Made by a program: the position numbers and the translations under genes. Below, piece by piece: positions 46,209-55,403 of a stretch of DNA of 64,000 bases. Numbering within the stretch: position 1 is the stretch's first letter; every line of letters begins with the position of its first letter. The notes under the pieces are model-generated. The model saw nothing but the letters and a program-made list of their open reading frames with translations, ran no database searches and was not told the origin of the DNA. This DNA comes from JALZKA01 sp963786495 (GTDB taxonomy: Bacteria; Actinomycetota; Thermoleophilia; Solirubrobacterales; 70-9), in the NCBI GenBank assembly GCA_963786495.1, contig CAWAZL010000002.1, positions 868,001-932,000 on the forward strand, written 5' to 3'.

Positions 46209-47331
46209 CTATCTCGCTGCCGGCTCCCAGGTCTTTGCCGGGCCGTGGCGGATGCGGTCGAACAGGCCGGCAGCGATTGACGCGGTGACGGTCACGTAAT
46301 AGGCGGCGATGCGAAACGGCAGGACGGGGATGACGCGCGGCGAGCGCGGCAGACGCGAGGAGCGCTGCCTGGAGGGCGAGCGTGACGGCGTAGATCGTCG
46401 CCTTCGCCGAGGAGCGCGACGTTGGTCCCGAGCGCGACCAGGTGAAGGAAGGGCGTCGCGTAGCGCACCGCCCGGTGACTGAGGACCTCGTAGGCGTAGG
46501 TGGCGCTGTAGCCGCGGGGGACAGGATCCCGTCGTTCAAGAGGATCCCCCAGGAGCGGTTCATCATCCGGCGCTTGCGCTCCCACTCGCCGCCCAGCGTG
46601 GGCGCTGCGGGCTCTTCGGCTTGCGCGGCGGGCTCGTAGATCGCGCGCTTGCCGGACTTCACGGTCAGGTAGGGCAGGCAGAGGTCGTGACTTCGATCCG
46701 ATGGCATGACCACGTAAGAATCGCGGCGGACTGCGTAGATCGCCCCGTTCCCGGCAGTGACGCCGCCAAGGCGGGACTCGAGCGAGCGGACCGCCATCTC
46801 GTAGCGCCAGTACGCGCCCTCCTGGTTCTCGCCACCGGTGCCTGTCAGCCGGAGCTGCCCGCACACGTACCCGACGTCGGGATCCGACAACGCGGCGGCC
46901 AGAAGCCGCAGGGCGTCCGGCGCCCAGGTCGAGTTGGCGTCCGAGAAGGCGAGGATCTCGCCACGCGCCTCGGCGACAGCGGTGTTCTGCGCCTCCACCT
47001 TGCCGCTCCGGGGAAGGTCGAGGACGATGTCGGCGCCGGCCGCCCGCGCCAGCTCGGCGGTGCGGTCGTCCGATCCGTCGGAGGCGACGATCACCTCCAG
47101 GCGCTCGCGCGGATAGTCGGTCTCGAGCGCGTTCAAGACGCGGCGCTCGATCACCTCCTCCTCGTTGTGCGCGGCGATGATGAGGGAGACGACAGGCGCC
47201 CCGGTGCCAGGCACCGTGCCTGGCACCGGGGGGCGCAGGCGCGCGAGGACGGCGAGCGAGAGCGGATAGGTGACGTGCGTGTGCACGATCAGGGCGACGC
47301 TGAGCCAGAACGCGATTGCGAGCGCTGTCAT
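46209..47331 (-). CDS. Family 2 glycosyltransferase, membrane-bound (frameshifted C-terminus)
   Basis: MTALAIAFWLSVALIVHTHV starts a TM helix. The GT2 domain contains VVSLIIAAHNEEEVIERRVL, VIVASDGSDDRTAELARAAG (the DxD-like SDGS), ILAFSDANSTWAPDALRLLA, GAIYAVRRDSYVVMPSD and GEWERKRRMMNRSWG (Q/RxxRW equivalent KRRMMNRSW). After frame changes near 46515 and 46405, C-terminal helices end AAYYVTVTASIAAGLFDRIR and a stop at 46209. A palindrome of the GGTGCC family is translated in the linker after the first helix. It probably adds sugar to an envelope polysaccharide. Confidence 0.85.
47201..47229. repeat. 29-bp palindrome inside the glycosyltransferase gene
   Basis: CCGGTGCCAGGCAC, one base, then GTGCCTGGCACCGG. 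It is read as PVPGTVPGTG between the first TM helix and the GT2 domain. It is the same repeat family as at 46161, here captured in frame. Confidence 0.85.
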
Positions 47332-48464
47332 CGCTTGTTCTCCACAAGCCGCTCGTACAGCGCGAGCGTCTGCGCGGCGATGGTGTCCCAGGAATACGGA
47401 CCGGAGGCGGCGGCCCTCGCAGCCGCTTCCAGGCGGGCGCGCTCGGCCGGCTCAGTCAAAACGGCGATGAGCGCTCCGGCGAGGGCGAGGTGGTCGTCAG
47501 GCGGCACGAGCTTGATCGTCTCGCCGTCCCCCGCCGCGGCAACCTCGGGAAAGCCGCCGACCGACGTGGCCACGATCGCCTTGCCGAACGCAAGCGCCGT
47601 GTAGAGGACGCCCGACTGCTCGGCATCGCGATACGGCAGCGCGACCACGTCCGCGCGCCGCATCAGAGCCGGCACCTCCGAGTCGGATACGAATCGGTCG
47701 ACGAAGCGGACCTTCCCTCCCATTTCGTCCGCGAGGCGCTTGAGCTCCTCCATATCTACCCCGAGCGGGCGCCCGGCGATCCAGACCTCGGCGTTCTCGA
47801 CGTCCATCTCCGCGAATGCGCGCAGAAGGACATCGGCGCCCTTGTACGGGCGGATGAGGCCGAAGAGGAGGATCACCGGGCCTGAGACTCCTTCGAACTC
47901 GGGCGGGAGCGGGCGCTCCGGAAGCTCGGTCAGGTAGTCGAAAGCGCCATGGGGGATCACCTCGATCTTTTCGCGCGCGATGCCCGCTTCCGAGAGACGG
48001 CCGGCGCCGTATTCCGACAGCGCGACGACAGCGTCCATCTTCTTGAGCGCTCCCAGCGAAGCCTTGAGCCCGCCGGGGCCGCTGGAGTCGCTTCCACGCA
48101 GGAAGCCATGGGCGGTCCAGACCTTCGCGGGGCCCTTGGGAAGGAGCGCGGCGTCGATACCCGGAAGCGTGAGCCACTGGTAATGAACGACATCGGCCTC
48201 GCGGGCGCCGCGACGCGCACGGAGCATTCCGGGCACATGCTCGGCCAGACCCAGCGCGCGCCTTTGCAAGCTTCCCGAGCGCATCGTGCTCGAGCGCCGG
48301 TAGAAGGATTCCGAGACGCGATAGCCCTCGGGATCGGCAACTTCGCCATGAATGAAGCTCGACGTAACCAGCTCGACGTCAGCGCCGGCACGGGCCAGCG
48401 CCGCGGCCAAGGCGCGGTCGAAAGGTGGCGTCTGAGCCGCTGGATCGACGATTTGGACGCGCAT
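47328..48464 (-). CDS. Glycosyltransferase family 4 (GT-B) protein
   Basis: This is an intact 378-residue protein starting MRVQIVDPAAQTPPFDRALA. The N-terminal domain has DVVHYQWLTLPGIDAALLPK and VWTAHGFLRGSD, the C-terminal domain VILLFGLIRPYKGADVLLRA (the GxxxxxKG motif), VEVWIAG-like ENAEVWIAGRPLG, and the donor loop ADVVALPYRDAEQSGVLYTA (E-x7-E variant) with GKAIVATSVGGFPEVA. It acts on nucleotide-sugar donors in the cytoplasm. ATGA overlap couples it to the GT2 gene downstream. Its start is only 16 bases from the divergent GT2 gene. Confidence 0.92.
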   Translation of the reverse strand: MRVQIVDPAAQTPPFDRALAAALARAGADVELVTSSFIHGEVADPEGYRVSESFYRRSSTMRSGSLQRRALGLAEHVPGMLRARRGAREADVVHYQWLTLPGIDAALLPKGPAKVWTAHGFLRGSDSSGPGGLKASLGALKKMDAVVALSEYGAGRLSEAGIAREKIEVIPHGAFDYLTELPERPLPPEFEGVSGPVILLFGLIRPYKGADVLLRAFAEMDVENAEVWIAGRPLGVDMEELKRLADEMGGKVRFVDRFVSDSEVPALMRRADVVALPYRDAEQSGVLYTALAFGKAIVATSVGGFPEVAAAGDGETIKLVPPDDHLALAGALIAVLTEPAERARLEAAARAAASGPYSWDTIAAQTLALYERLVENKR

Positions 48465-48480
48465 AGGGAACGATTGTCGC

Positions 48481-49447
48481 GTGGACCTCTCCTATTGCGT
48501 CGTTAACACCGCGGGCCGGACGCATCTTATGCGCGGCCTCGCGGCGATCCGCGACACCCTCCCGCAGGGTCTCGAGGCCGAGGTCCTGGTACTCGATAAC
48601 GCCTCAGGCGACGGTTCTGCCGAGGCGGTGCGGGAATGGAACGCGGGTCCGGAGGGCCTCGGCGAGCGCCTGCGCCTGATCGCCCTCGAACGCCGCCACG
48701 GCAAAGCCGAGAACGACAGCACGCTCCTCGCAGAAGCCCGCGGGCGATTGGTGCCTGCTCCTGAACGAGGACTCCGAGCTTCGGCCCGGCGCGGTCGAGG
48801 CGCTGCTGGGATCCGTTGAGGGCGAGCCGAAGGCCGCCGTTGCCGGCGCGCAGCTCCTTGGCGAGGACGGTTCCCATTCGGCGTGCGCGTGGCGTTTTCC
48901 AGGCGTTGGCACGGCCCTCGCGCAGGCGTTCTTCCTTCACCGCCTCTTCGTCACCCAGAGCTCCGGAACTGAGACCCGTGAGGTCGGATGGGTGCAGTCG
49001 GCGGCGATGCTCGTGCGACGCAAGGCAGCTGCCGAGGTGGGCTATCTCGATCCCGAGTTCTTCGTCTACTCGGACGAGACCGACTTCCAAAAGCGCTTGC
49101 ACGATGCTGGGTGGACCATCCTCTTCGCGCCGAAAGCCGAGGCGGTCCATCACGAGCAGCTCACGAACGACCGCGTTGCCGGCAGGCGCAGGCTCGTCGA
49201 GTTCCACCGCAACCGCGACCTCTACATGCGAAAGCACCACGGAGCCGCGAGCGCCGCCGCGGTGCGCGTGCTCACCGCGTGGACCTACGCCGCGCGGGCC
49301 TTCGCTTCGCTCGTGCTTCCTGGGCGGGACGCCGGGTGGTTCTGGCTCCACGCGCGCCTTGCCCTGAGCCCGAAGGGCGAGGGGATCCGCGAGGCGGCGG
49401 CCGATCTGAACGCAAGGCTCGACCGCGATGCGGGGCGTGCGGCATGA
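48481..49447 (+). CDS. Family 2 glycosyltransferase (rhamnosyltransferase-like)
   Basis: GTG at 48481 starts MDLSYCVVNTAGRTHLMRGL. The GT-A fold follows with AEVLVLDNASGDGSAEAVRE (D-N-A-S-x-D), then after a frameshift near 48750 LLLNEDSELRPGAVEALLGS (N-x-D motif), VGWVQSAAMLVRRKAAAEVG, YLDPEFFVYSDETDFQKRLH and TILFAPKAEAVHHEQLTNDR. These are typical of WbbL/rhamnosyltransferase-like enzymes. The C-terminus runs FHRNRDLYMRKHHG. Stop overlap (49444-49447) couples it to the acetyltransferase. Confidence 0.87.
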
Positions 49448-50246
49448 GCGCACCCACATCTGAGGTCCTGGCGGCATGGGAGCTCGAGCGAATGATGCAG
49501 AAGGCCGCGTCGACACGGTTCGAGCGCACCCCGTACGGCTTCGTCTGCGCGAGCTCAGAGCTCACATCGGTCTGGTCTGCGAGCCGGGTGCAGGTCGAGC
49601 CCGATGGCGAGTCGCCGACGCTCGACCAGATGCGGGAGATGGCCGAGCTCCCCTCGCAGTGGATCCCCGAGCTGCGCCACCGGACGGCGATGATCGCCCA
49701 CTCGGACGAGAACCGCGAGGTCGCCTGGTCGCTGGCACGCGAAGGCTGGAACGTGACCGAGCTCTGGCTGCTGATCTGCCGCGTCCCGCCGAAGGTCCCC
49801 GCGGCGGCGAAGCCAGTGGAGGGCGAGGCGAGGCGCCGCATCAAGGGCCGCCTGGGCGTCGAGCTCGGCCTGCCGCCCGACAAGACGCCCAGTTCGACCG
49901 CTACGACGAGCTCCGAGCACGCGCCGCCGCCCACTTCGCCTACGGCGGCTACGAGGAAGGCAGGCCGCTCTCGCTTGCCTCGATGTTCCTGCGTGGAGAC
50001 ATCGCCGCGCTCGAGGACGTCGCGACGCTCAGCCGCGCCCGTGGGCGCGGCCTGGGCAAGGCAGCCGTGATGGGAGCGACCGCCGCAGCGCTGCGCCTGT
50101 CCGCCAGCGCCGTCTATCTCTTCGCCGAGCCCGACGTGGCGAAGCGCTTCTACTTCCCGCTGGGCTTCGAGCAGATCGGATCGGCGTGGGACTGCGAGAA
50201 GGCGCCGCCGGGGAGGAACGGGACTACCGGGACTGAGCGTCGCTAA
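49444..50246 (+). CDS. GNAT acetyltransferase-like protein (one frameshift)
   Basis: It starts MSAPTSEVLAAWELERMMQK in the ATGA overlap with the GT2 gene. After the first half (ELPSQWIPELRHRTAMIAHS, WSLAREGWNVTELWLLICRV), a frameshift near 49885 leads to FDRYDELRARAAAHFAYGGY and the GNAT core: ASMFLRGDIAALEDVATLSR, then ARGRGLGKAAVMGATAAALR (the acetyl-CoA R-G-x-G-x-A/G pattern) and FPLGFEQIGSAWDCEKAP. It may acetylate a sugar or an amino-sugar intermediate. Its end overlaps the convergent flippase gene by 23 bases. Confidence 0.8.
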
Positions 50247-51786
50247 GTCCCGCCGCGGTCTGGTCTCTCGCGGCCTGGTCGATTGCGGCCTCGGCTCGGG
50301 CCTCGCGCTCGTCCACGTCGCGCCGCAGTGCTTCGCCGCTTCGCACTCGCGCGAACAGCGCTCCGAGCCGCTCGCGCTCCTCCTCGGTCAGGAAGCGCGC
50401 CGCCCAGAGGCCTGCCGGGTAGGCGGCGCAGAGCGCAAGCGTCAGCGCCAGGCCGTCCGCCCCGTCGTGGGGCACGAGCGTCTCGCCAGACGCGATCAGC
50501 GCCGGCGGCGAGGACGACGGCCGAGCGCCAGGCGGCGCCACTCGTAGGGCACGTAGAAGAGGCGGCGGACGATCGCGTACATGAGCGCGACGACCACGGC
50601 GTAGGAAACGACAGCGCGACGCCGGCGCCGACGATCCCGTACTCGGGCACCAGGACAGGTTGAGCGCGACGTTGACGACCACGGCCGTCGACGTCGCGGG
50701 GAACGAGAGCTCGGTGCGGCCGGTCCGGCCGAGGATCACGACCAGCACGAGGTAGAGCGCGTAGAGGGCCGTTCCCGCGGCGAGCGGGCCGACCACCTCG
50801 TTGGCCTCGAAGAAGCGCTCGTCGGCCAGGAGCCGGACCAGCCAAGGCGCGAGGAGCCAGAGCCCGACGACCGCGAACGAGATCACCGCCACGAACCAGG
50901 AGACGATCAGGGCGTAGGAGCGGCGAGCCTCGTCGTCGTCGGTGATCGAGTACGCGAGCGGCGGCCACGCAAGGTGAAAGCCGCGGACGAGGACCTGCAT
51001 CCCGTTCGCGAACTTGACCGCGAGCGCGTAGAGCCCGGCCTCGGCCAGGCCCGGCGAGGCGCACGATGATGATCCGGTCGATGAACGAAAGCGAGTAGAG
51101 CGTGAGCTCGGCGGGCATCGTCGGCAGCCCGAACCGGAGTCATGCGGCGAAGGAGCGCCCATGTCGAAGCGGAGGCCGAGGCGCGCGCGCTCGACCCAGA
51201 GCCGCGCCCGCCAGGAAGAGGAGTGCCGGTGCCGAAGCTGCCGAGGAGGATCGCGGACGCGCCGAGGTCCGTCCCGACCACGAGGGCAACCGTGACCGGG
51301 ATCGTGACCGCGACCTGGACGATCGTGTACGTGAAGTAGCGCCTTGCGCGCGCTCGTCCAGGCGAAGGAGCGTCAGGACGTACTCCCAGAGCGTCAGCTG
51401 CCAGAGGCCGAGGATCGCGAGGCGGGCGAGTCCCGCGTCTGCGCTCCTCGAGGAGCGCCTCGGAGATCGGCTCCGCGAAGGGCAGGGCGATGAGCGCCGC
51501 GACGGTCGTCGTCCAGAAGAGCGAGGCGAACCCGGTCTTGACGACCGCCTCGCGGCTCCTCGTCGGCGAGGTAGTAGAAGCGCAGGATCGCCTCGATCAC
51601 GCCAAGCCGCACGACGATCGACGCCGCGACCAGGCAGGCGAGCATCACCTCCGCCGCGCCGTAGTCCGCCGGGCTCAGGTACGCCGTATAGATCGGCAGC
51701 AGGAAGAGCGCGATCAGCTTCGAGAGGACGCTCGCCGCGGTGTATGCGGCGCCGGTCGTCGCGAGCCTTCGCAGGTGCTCGAACAT
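50224..51786 (-). CDS. Wzx-like polysaccharide flippase (MATE/MOP fold; frameshifted)
   Basis: It begins MFEHLRRLATTGAAYTAASV, then KLIALFLLPIYTAYLSPADY, the classic first helices of a lipopolysaccharide/teichuronic translocase, and GAAEVMLACLVAASIVVRLG. Later fragments in other frames give GLYALAVKFANGMQVLVRGF, WLLAPWLVRLLADERFFEAN and ALYALYLVLVVILGRTGRTE. The end is AEREARAEAAIDQAARDQTA-like, with stop at 50224. Its frame changes about eight times. It moves undecaprenyl-linked glycan across the membrane. Confidence 0.82.
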
Positions 51787-51797
51787 CTAGGTGTGGA

Positions 51798-53285
51798 TCA
51801 TTCCCGCAGCGCGAGACCCAGCGCGAGCAGCGCCCACATCGCCGGGTCGATCGCGAAGCCCGCGTAGCCGAGCGAATGCACGAAGAGCGCGGCGAAGGCA
51901 GCCGCCACGCCGGCCCTGGTGTTGTTCCGCGCCGGCCAGGGGCGGAAGAGAACGAGCGCGGCGAGGGCGAGCACCGCGAAGTAGGGAATGAGGCCGATGA
52001 TGCCCTGCTCGGCGGCGACGGTGATCGGCTCGGTGTGGCTGACCGGCTTCTTCACCTTGTCGACCTCGTGCCGGTACGCGGTCGCGAACGAGCCCGAGCC
52101 CTGCCCCGCGATCGGCGCGTCCTGGAACAGGTCGATGCCGCCGCTGATCAGGTTCGTCCGCCCGCTCGACTGCTCCGCCAGGTCGTCCGCTCCCTTGTCG
52201 ACCGACTCGTCCGGCAGAGGGACCACCGCGATGAGGACCGAAGCAGGCGCGCTGCCACGCCGAGCGCTGCGCCAATCGCGAAGCCGCGCATCCCGAAGCG
52301 AAGCCAGACCAGAAGGCCGGCCCCGGCGATAGCGCGGCGAAGCTCGACTGCGAGTAGGTGAGCGTGAGCGCCGCCAGGAGACACCGCAGCCGCTGCGAGC
52401 CCGGCGACGCACCTCGCGGCGGGGTCGCTGCCAGGCCATCCACGCAGCGATCCCGATGATCGACGAGCGCCAGGTAGCGGCCCGAGCACGTTCGGGTCGC
52501 GGAAGAGCGAGTTCACGCGGAAGTAGAGGTGGAGCTGGTTCGCGTCCTTTAGGTCCTTGTTGAGGAGAAGGTCGCGCGTCACGTACTGGTAGAGCGCGAG
52601 GGCGCGAAGCCCAGCGCGACGAGCGCCGAGGCGAGCAGAACCTGCCCGACGAGCTTCCGGTACCAGCGGCACGTCGCGGAGGAGCGCGAGCATCGAGGCG
52701 AAGGGCGCGAGGAAGAACGCGACGGTCCGGACCGCGTTCGATGGGGTTGTCCGACCACGCCGATGCCGAGCGCGTATACGACGAGCGACACGGCGAGGGC
52801 GATCGAGCAGGTAGCGGACGGCCGGGCGCTCGCCCGCGCGCGGTGAGCGCTGTCGGTGCGCAGCTCATCCTCGCGCCCGGCGACGCACAGCCACAGCTCC
52901 GCGCAGGAAGCCGCCGGCAATCACGCCGTAGAGCGGGATCAGGAGAAAGTTCGTTTCGCCGCCGATCTGGATCGGCAGCCGCAGCGGCAGAACGGCGAAC
53001 GCCGCGATCGCGAACGCCGCCGGCACGCGCTGGAAGGTCGCCGCGGTGGCGCCCAGCGCCGTCCCGCCCAGGACCAGGCGCCAGGACAAGCGCTCCCGGC
53101 TGCGAGGTGAACTGGTCGAAGCGCGCCTCGCCCCAGATCTCGCCCGGCAAGGAGGCCGACCGCCGCCGCAAGGCCCACACCCATCGCGGCGTAGCGGTAG
53201 TCGCGGCTCGATCAGGACCAGGGAGGCGCCGGTGCCGCCGCAGGCGATCGAGCGCGCCGAGGACCTCGAGGGCGGAGGCGCTCAT
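51798..53285 (-). CDS. O-antigen ligase/polymerase family protein (Wzy/WaaL-like; frameshifted)
   Basis: It begins MSASALEVLGALD at 53285 and has about ten TM helices in fragments: AAFAIAAFAVLPLRLPIQIG, ALAVSLVVYALGIGVVGQP, LYQYVTRDLLLNKDLKDANQ followed by VNSLFRDPNVLGRYLALV, and TYSQSSFAAL. The best evidence is the long loop SGGIDLFQDAPIAGQGSGSF, then HTEPITVAAEQGIIGLIPYF, which is the WaaL/Wzy signature. It ends AMWALLALGLALRE at 51798, 11 bases from the flippase start. It joins polysaccharide repeats or attaches them. Confidence 0.82.
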   Translation of the reverse strand: MSASALEVLGALDRLRRHRRLPGPDRAATTATPRWVWALRRRSASLPGEIWGEARFDQFTSQPGALVLAPGPGRDGAGRHRGDLPARAGGVRDRGVRRSAAAAADPDRRRNELSPDPALRRDCRRLPARSCGCASPGARMSCAPTALTARGRAPGRPLPARSPSPCRSSYTRSASAWSDNPIERGPDRRVLPRALRLDARAPPRRAAGTGSSSGRFCSPRRSSRWASRPRALPVRDARPSPQQGPKGREPAPPLLPRELALPRPERARAATWRSSIIGIAAWMAWQRPRREVRRRARSGCGVSWRRSRSPTRSRASPRYRRGRPSGLASLRDARLRDWRSARRGSAPASVLIAVVPLPDESVDKGADDLAEQSSGRTNLISGGIDLFQDAPIAGQGSGSFATAYRHEVDKVKKPVSHTEPITVAAEQGIIGLIPYFAVLALAALVLFRPWPARNNTRAGVAAAFAALFVHSLGYAGFAIDPAMWALLALGLALRE

Positions 53286-53749
53286 TCGTCCTCCTCCGGC
53301 GTCGCAGGATCGCCGAAAGCCAGGACGTAGCCCTCGGCGTCCTCGCCGAGGTCGCCGACCCGAACGTCGAGGCGCTGGGGAAGACCATCACCCGGTCCTG
53401 CTCGGGAAGCGTCACCCGCAGCCGGTACCGCCCCGGCTCGACCTTGCTCGCCCGCGTCGTCAGGCCATCCCAGACGCAGGTGACCGGCACCTCGTCCTCG
53501 AGGGCGATCGACGCGGCGAGTGTCCTGGCGACGACCTGATCGCGGCCGACGATCTCGACCTTCGCACCGTCCGCGTCGAAGCGGACGAAGAACGCGATCT
53601 CGACCGAAGGCCCTGCTCCTCGAACTCGCTCGGGAAGTTCGTCACCTCGAGCGCCAGGTCCGGCGTGCGGGCGCGATAGACGAAGATGCCCGAGGGCGAG
53701 CGAGACCACCAGGAGCGCGACCAGAGTCCGCCGCCCCCAGCCGGCTCAC
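53282..53749 (-). CDS. Small membrane-anchored beta-domain protein (frameshifted)
   Basis: GTG 53749 plus loss of one G in a run of five gives MSRLGRRTLVALLVVSLALG, a TM anchor. The extracytoplasmic domain reads DLALEVTNFPSEFEEQG, then VEIAFFVRFDADGAKVEIVG and TCVWDGLTTRASKVEPGRYR, a pattern like FlgD Ig or DUF-type beta sandwiches (V-W-D-G-x-T-x-x-G-x-x-x-P-G-x-Y). The end is AFGDPATPEEDE, where TGA overlaps the start of the ligase gene. The role is unknown; gene order suggests a part of the polysaccharide machinery. Confidence 0.6.
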
Positions 53750-53775
53750 ACGCGCAGCCGGCGCTCCGGATGCGT

Positions 53776-54622
53776 TCAAGGCGCGACGCGGTCCTGGCCG
53801 AGGATCACGACCACGTCGGCGCCACCCGCCGCCGCCTGGACCTCGCGGTCGATCTGCTGGACCGCGACGTCGCCGAGCTCCCTGCGCGACGCGGTTCGCG
53901 GCGCGCTTCTGATCGGGCGCGTACATCACGATGCGTCTGGTCCGTCTCGCGCTGGATGTTCCCGACCTCGCCGCGGACGTATCCGGCGTCCTCGATCTGC
54001 GTTGCCACGCGCCCGGCGATTCCGCTGGCCGTGGTCGTGTTGAGGACGGCGACCTCGATGCCGCCGAGGCTCGCGTCAGCGCGGGGTCGCTGCCGCCGTC
54101 GTCCTCGCGAAGGACGCGGTCGACGACGATGATCCCGCCGACGCCCAGGACGAGCGCGACGACCGCGATTACGGCAAGCCAGCGCGGCTGGGTCACGCTT
54201 GGCGACGAACTGCTTCCAGCGCGGGTGCGGCTCCAGGGCCGAGCGTTCCATCGTCACCTGTGCGAGCGCCGGGCGCTCGCTGGTCAGGAGGCTTTCCTCC
54301 GAGCGGATCGGCGGGCTCGACCTTGCCCGGCTCCTTCACCACGGTGGCGGCCTTCACCGCTTCGAACTCCATCGTTCCCGGGACGGGCTCGCCGCGGTCG
54401 GCGTACGCAGCCGCGAGATCGCGCTCGGCGCTGTCGAGACGCCGCTCCGAGAGCGCGAGGTCCGTTCCTGGGTGGTCAGGGTTCGCCCTTCATCCACTCG
54501 CGGAGGCGCTGGACGTCCCGGCGCTGCGAGAGGTAGAGCGGCAGCAGCAGAAGGATCCCGAGCACCGAGACGGCCGCGACCGCAGAGGTCACTTCAGAGA
54601 ACGGAAGCAGGTCGGTGCCCAC
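53776..54622 (-). CDS. LytR_C domain membrane protein 1 (frameshifted)
   Basis: GTG 54622 has GGAGA upstream and gives GTDLLPFSEVTSAVAAVSVL then GILLLLPLYLSQRRDVQRLR, a first TM helix. A charged linker follows (LALSERRLDSAERDLAAAYA, FEAVKAATVVKEPGKVEPAD), then a second TM helix (PRWLAVIAVVALVLGVGGII) and a LytR_C-type domain: IEVAVLNTTTASGIAGRVAT and YVRGEVGNIQRETDQT, with the end QAAAGGADVVVILGQDRVAP. Frameshifts occur near 54480, 54295, 54195, 54080, 53940 and 53890. It has the same layout as the next upstream gene. It may help couple glycan attachment to the wall. Confidence 0.75.
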
Positions 54623-54631
54623 GGGGGTCTC

Positions 54632-55403
54632 CTAGGGCACGGCCGCGGCGGCTTCTTCGCCGATCGCGCGGTCGTCGAAACCGACCAGAAGAGCGAGGGG
54701 CGCTCCCTTCGCTTCAGCCTTGACGGTTGCGGTCATCGGCTCGATAGCGGTCTCGCCCAGGTCCTAGTTCGACCTGCTCGGCGAGCGCCTCGGCGTCCGC
54801 TTCCGCATCGGGCTCGAACATGATCACGGACTGGGCTTCGCCGGCGGGAGCGTTGGCAGTTACCCCCGCCTTGAACTCCTGCGAATCGACGACGTCGTCT
54901 GCGACGAGGTCCGCAATTCCGGCCACCGGGTCGGCGACGCCCTCTTGGCTTGTCGCGTTCAGGACCGCCACCTCGATCTTCTCGGGCTTGTCACCGCCCT
55001 CCTTCGCGACCGGCTCCGAGTCGCCGCCCAACAGCCCGAAGCCGCTGGTGAGGACCGCTGCGACGATCGAGCGCCAACAAGCAGGACGAAGAGGATGCGC
55101 GGGTCGACCGGCGAGCGGCGGTCGAGGTCGTCCCACTTCGGGCCCGAACCAGCCGCGTGAAGCCGCTTCCGCCACCTCGGCAAGCCGCGAGAGGCTTCTC
55201 GGGCTTATCGATGTCGCCCTTCTCCTCGCTGGCAGCAAGCGCCGCCTCGTCGGCCTCGAACGGCGCGCTCGGGCGCGCGGCCGGCCCACTCGCGCAGGCG
55301 CCGCACCTCGCGCGCTTGCAGCACGATCAAGAAGAGCCAGGATCGCGAAGCCGAGGAAGGCGACGATCCCGAGGATCGGCCCGATGTCCTCGATCAGATC
55401 CAT
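54632..55403 (-). CDS. LytR_C domain membrane protein 2 (frameshifted)
   Basis: It starts MDLIEDIGPILGIVAFLGFA (first TM). Then come a charged region with RLREWAGR, which also occurs as RLREWMKG in the neighbouring gene, a second TM (ILFVLLVGARSIVAAVLTSG region) and the LytR_C-type domain EKIEVAVLNATSQEGVADPV, followed by AGEAQSVIMFEPDAEADAEA. The end TVKAEAKGAPLALLVGFDDR and a stop at 54632 follow a frameshift. Together with its neighbour this is a tandem duplication. The stop is 9 bases before the next start. Confidence 0.75.
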
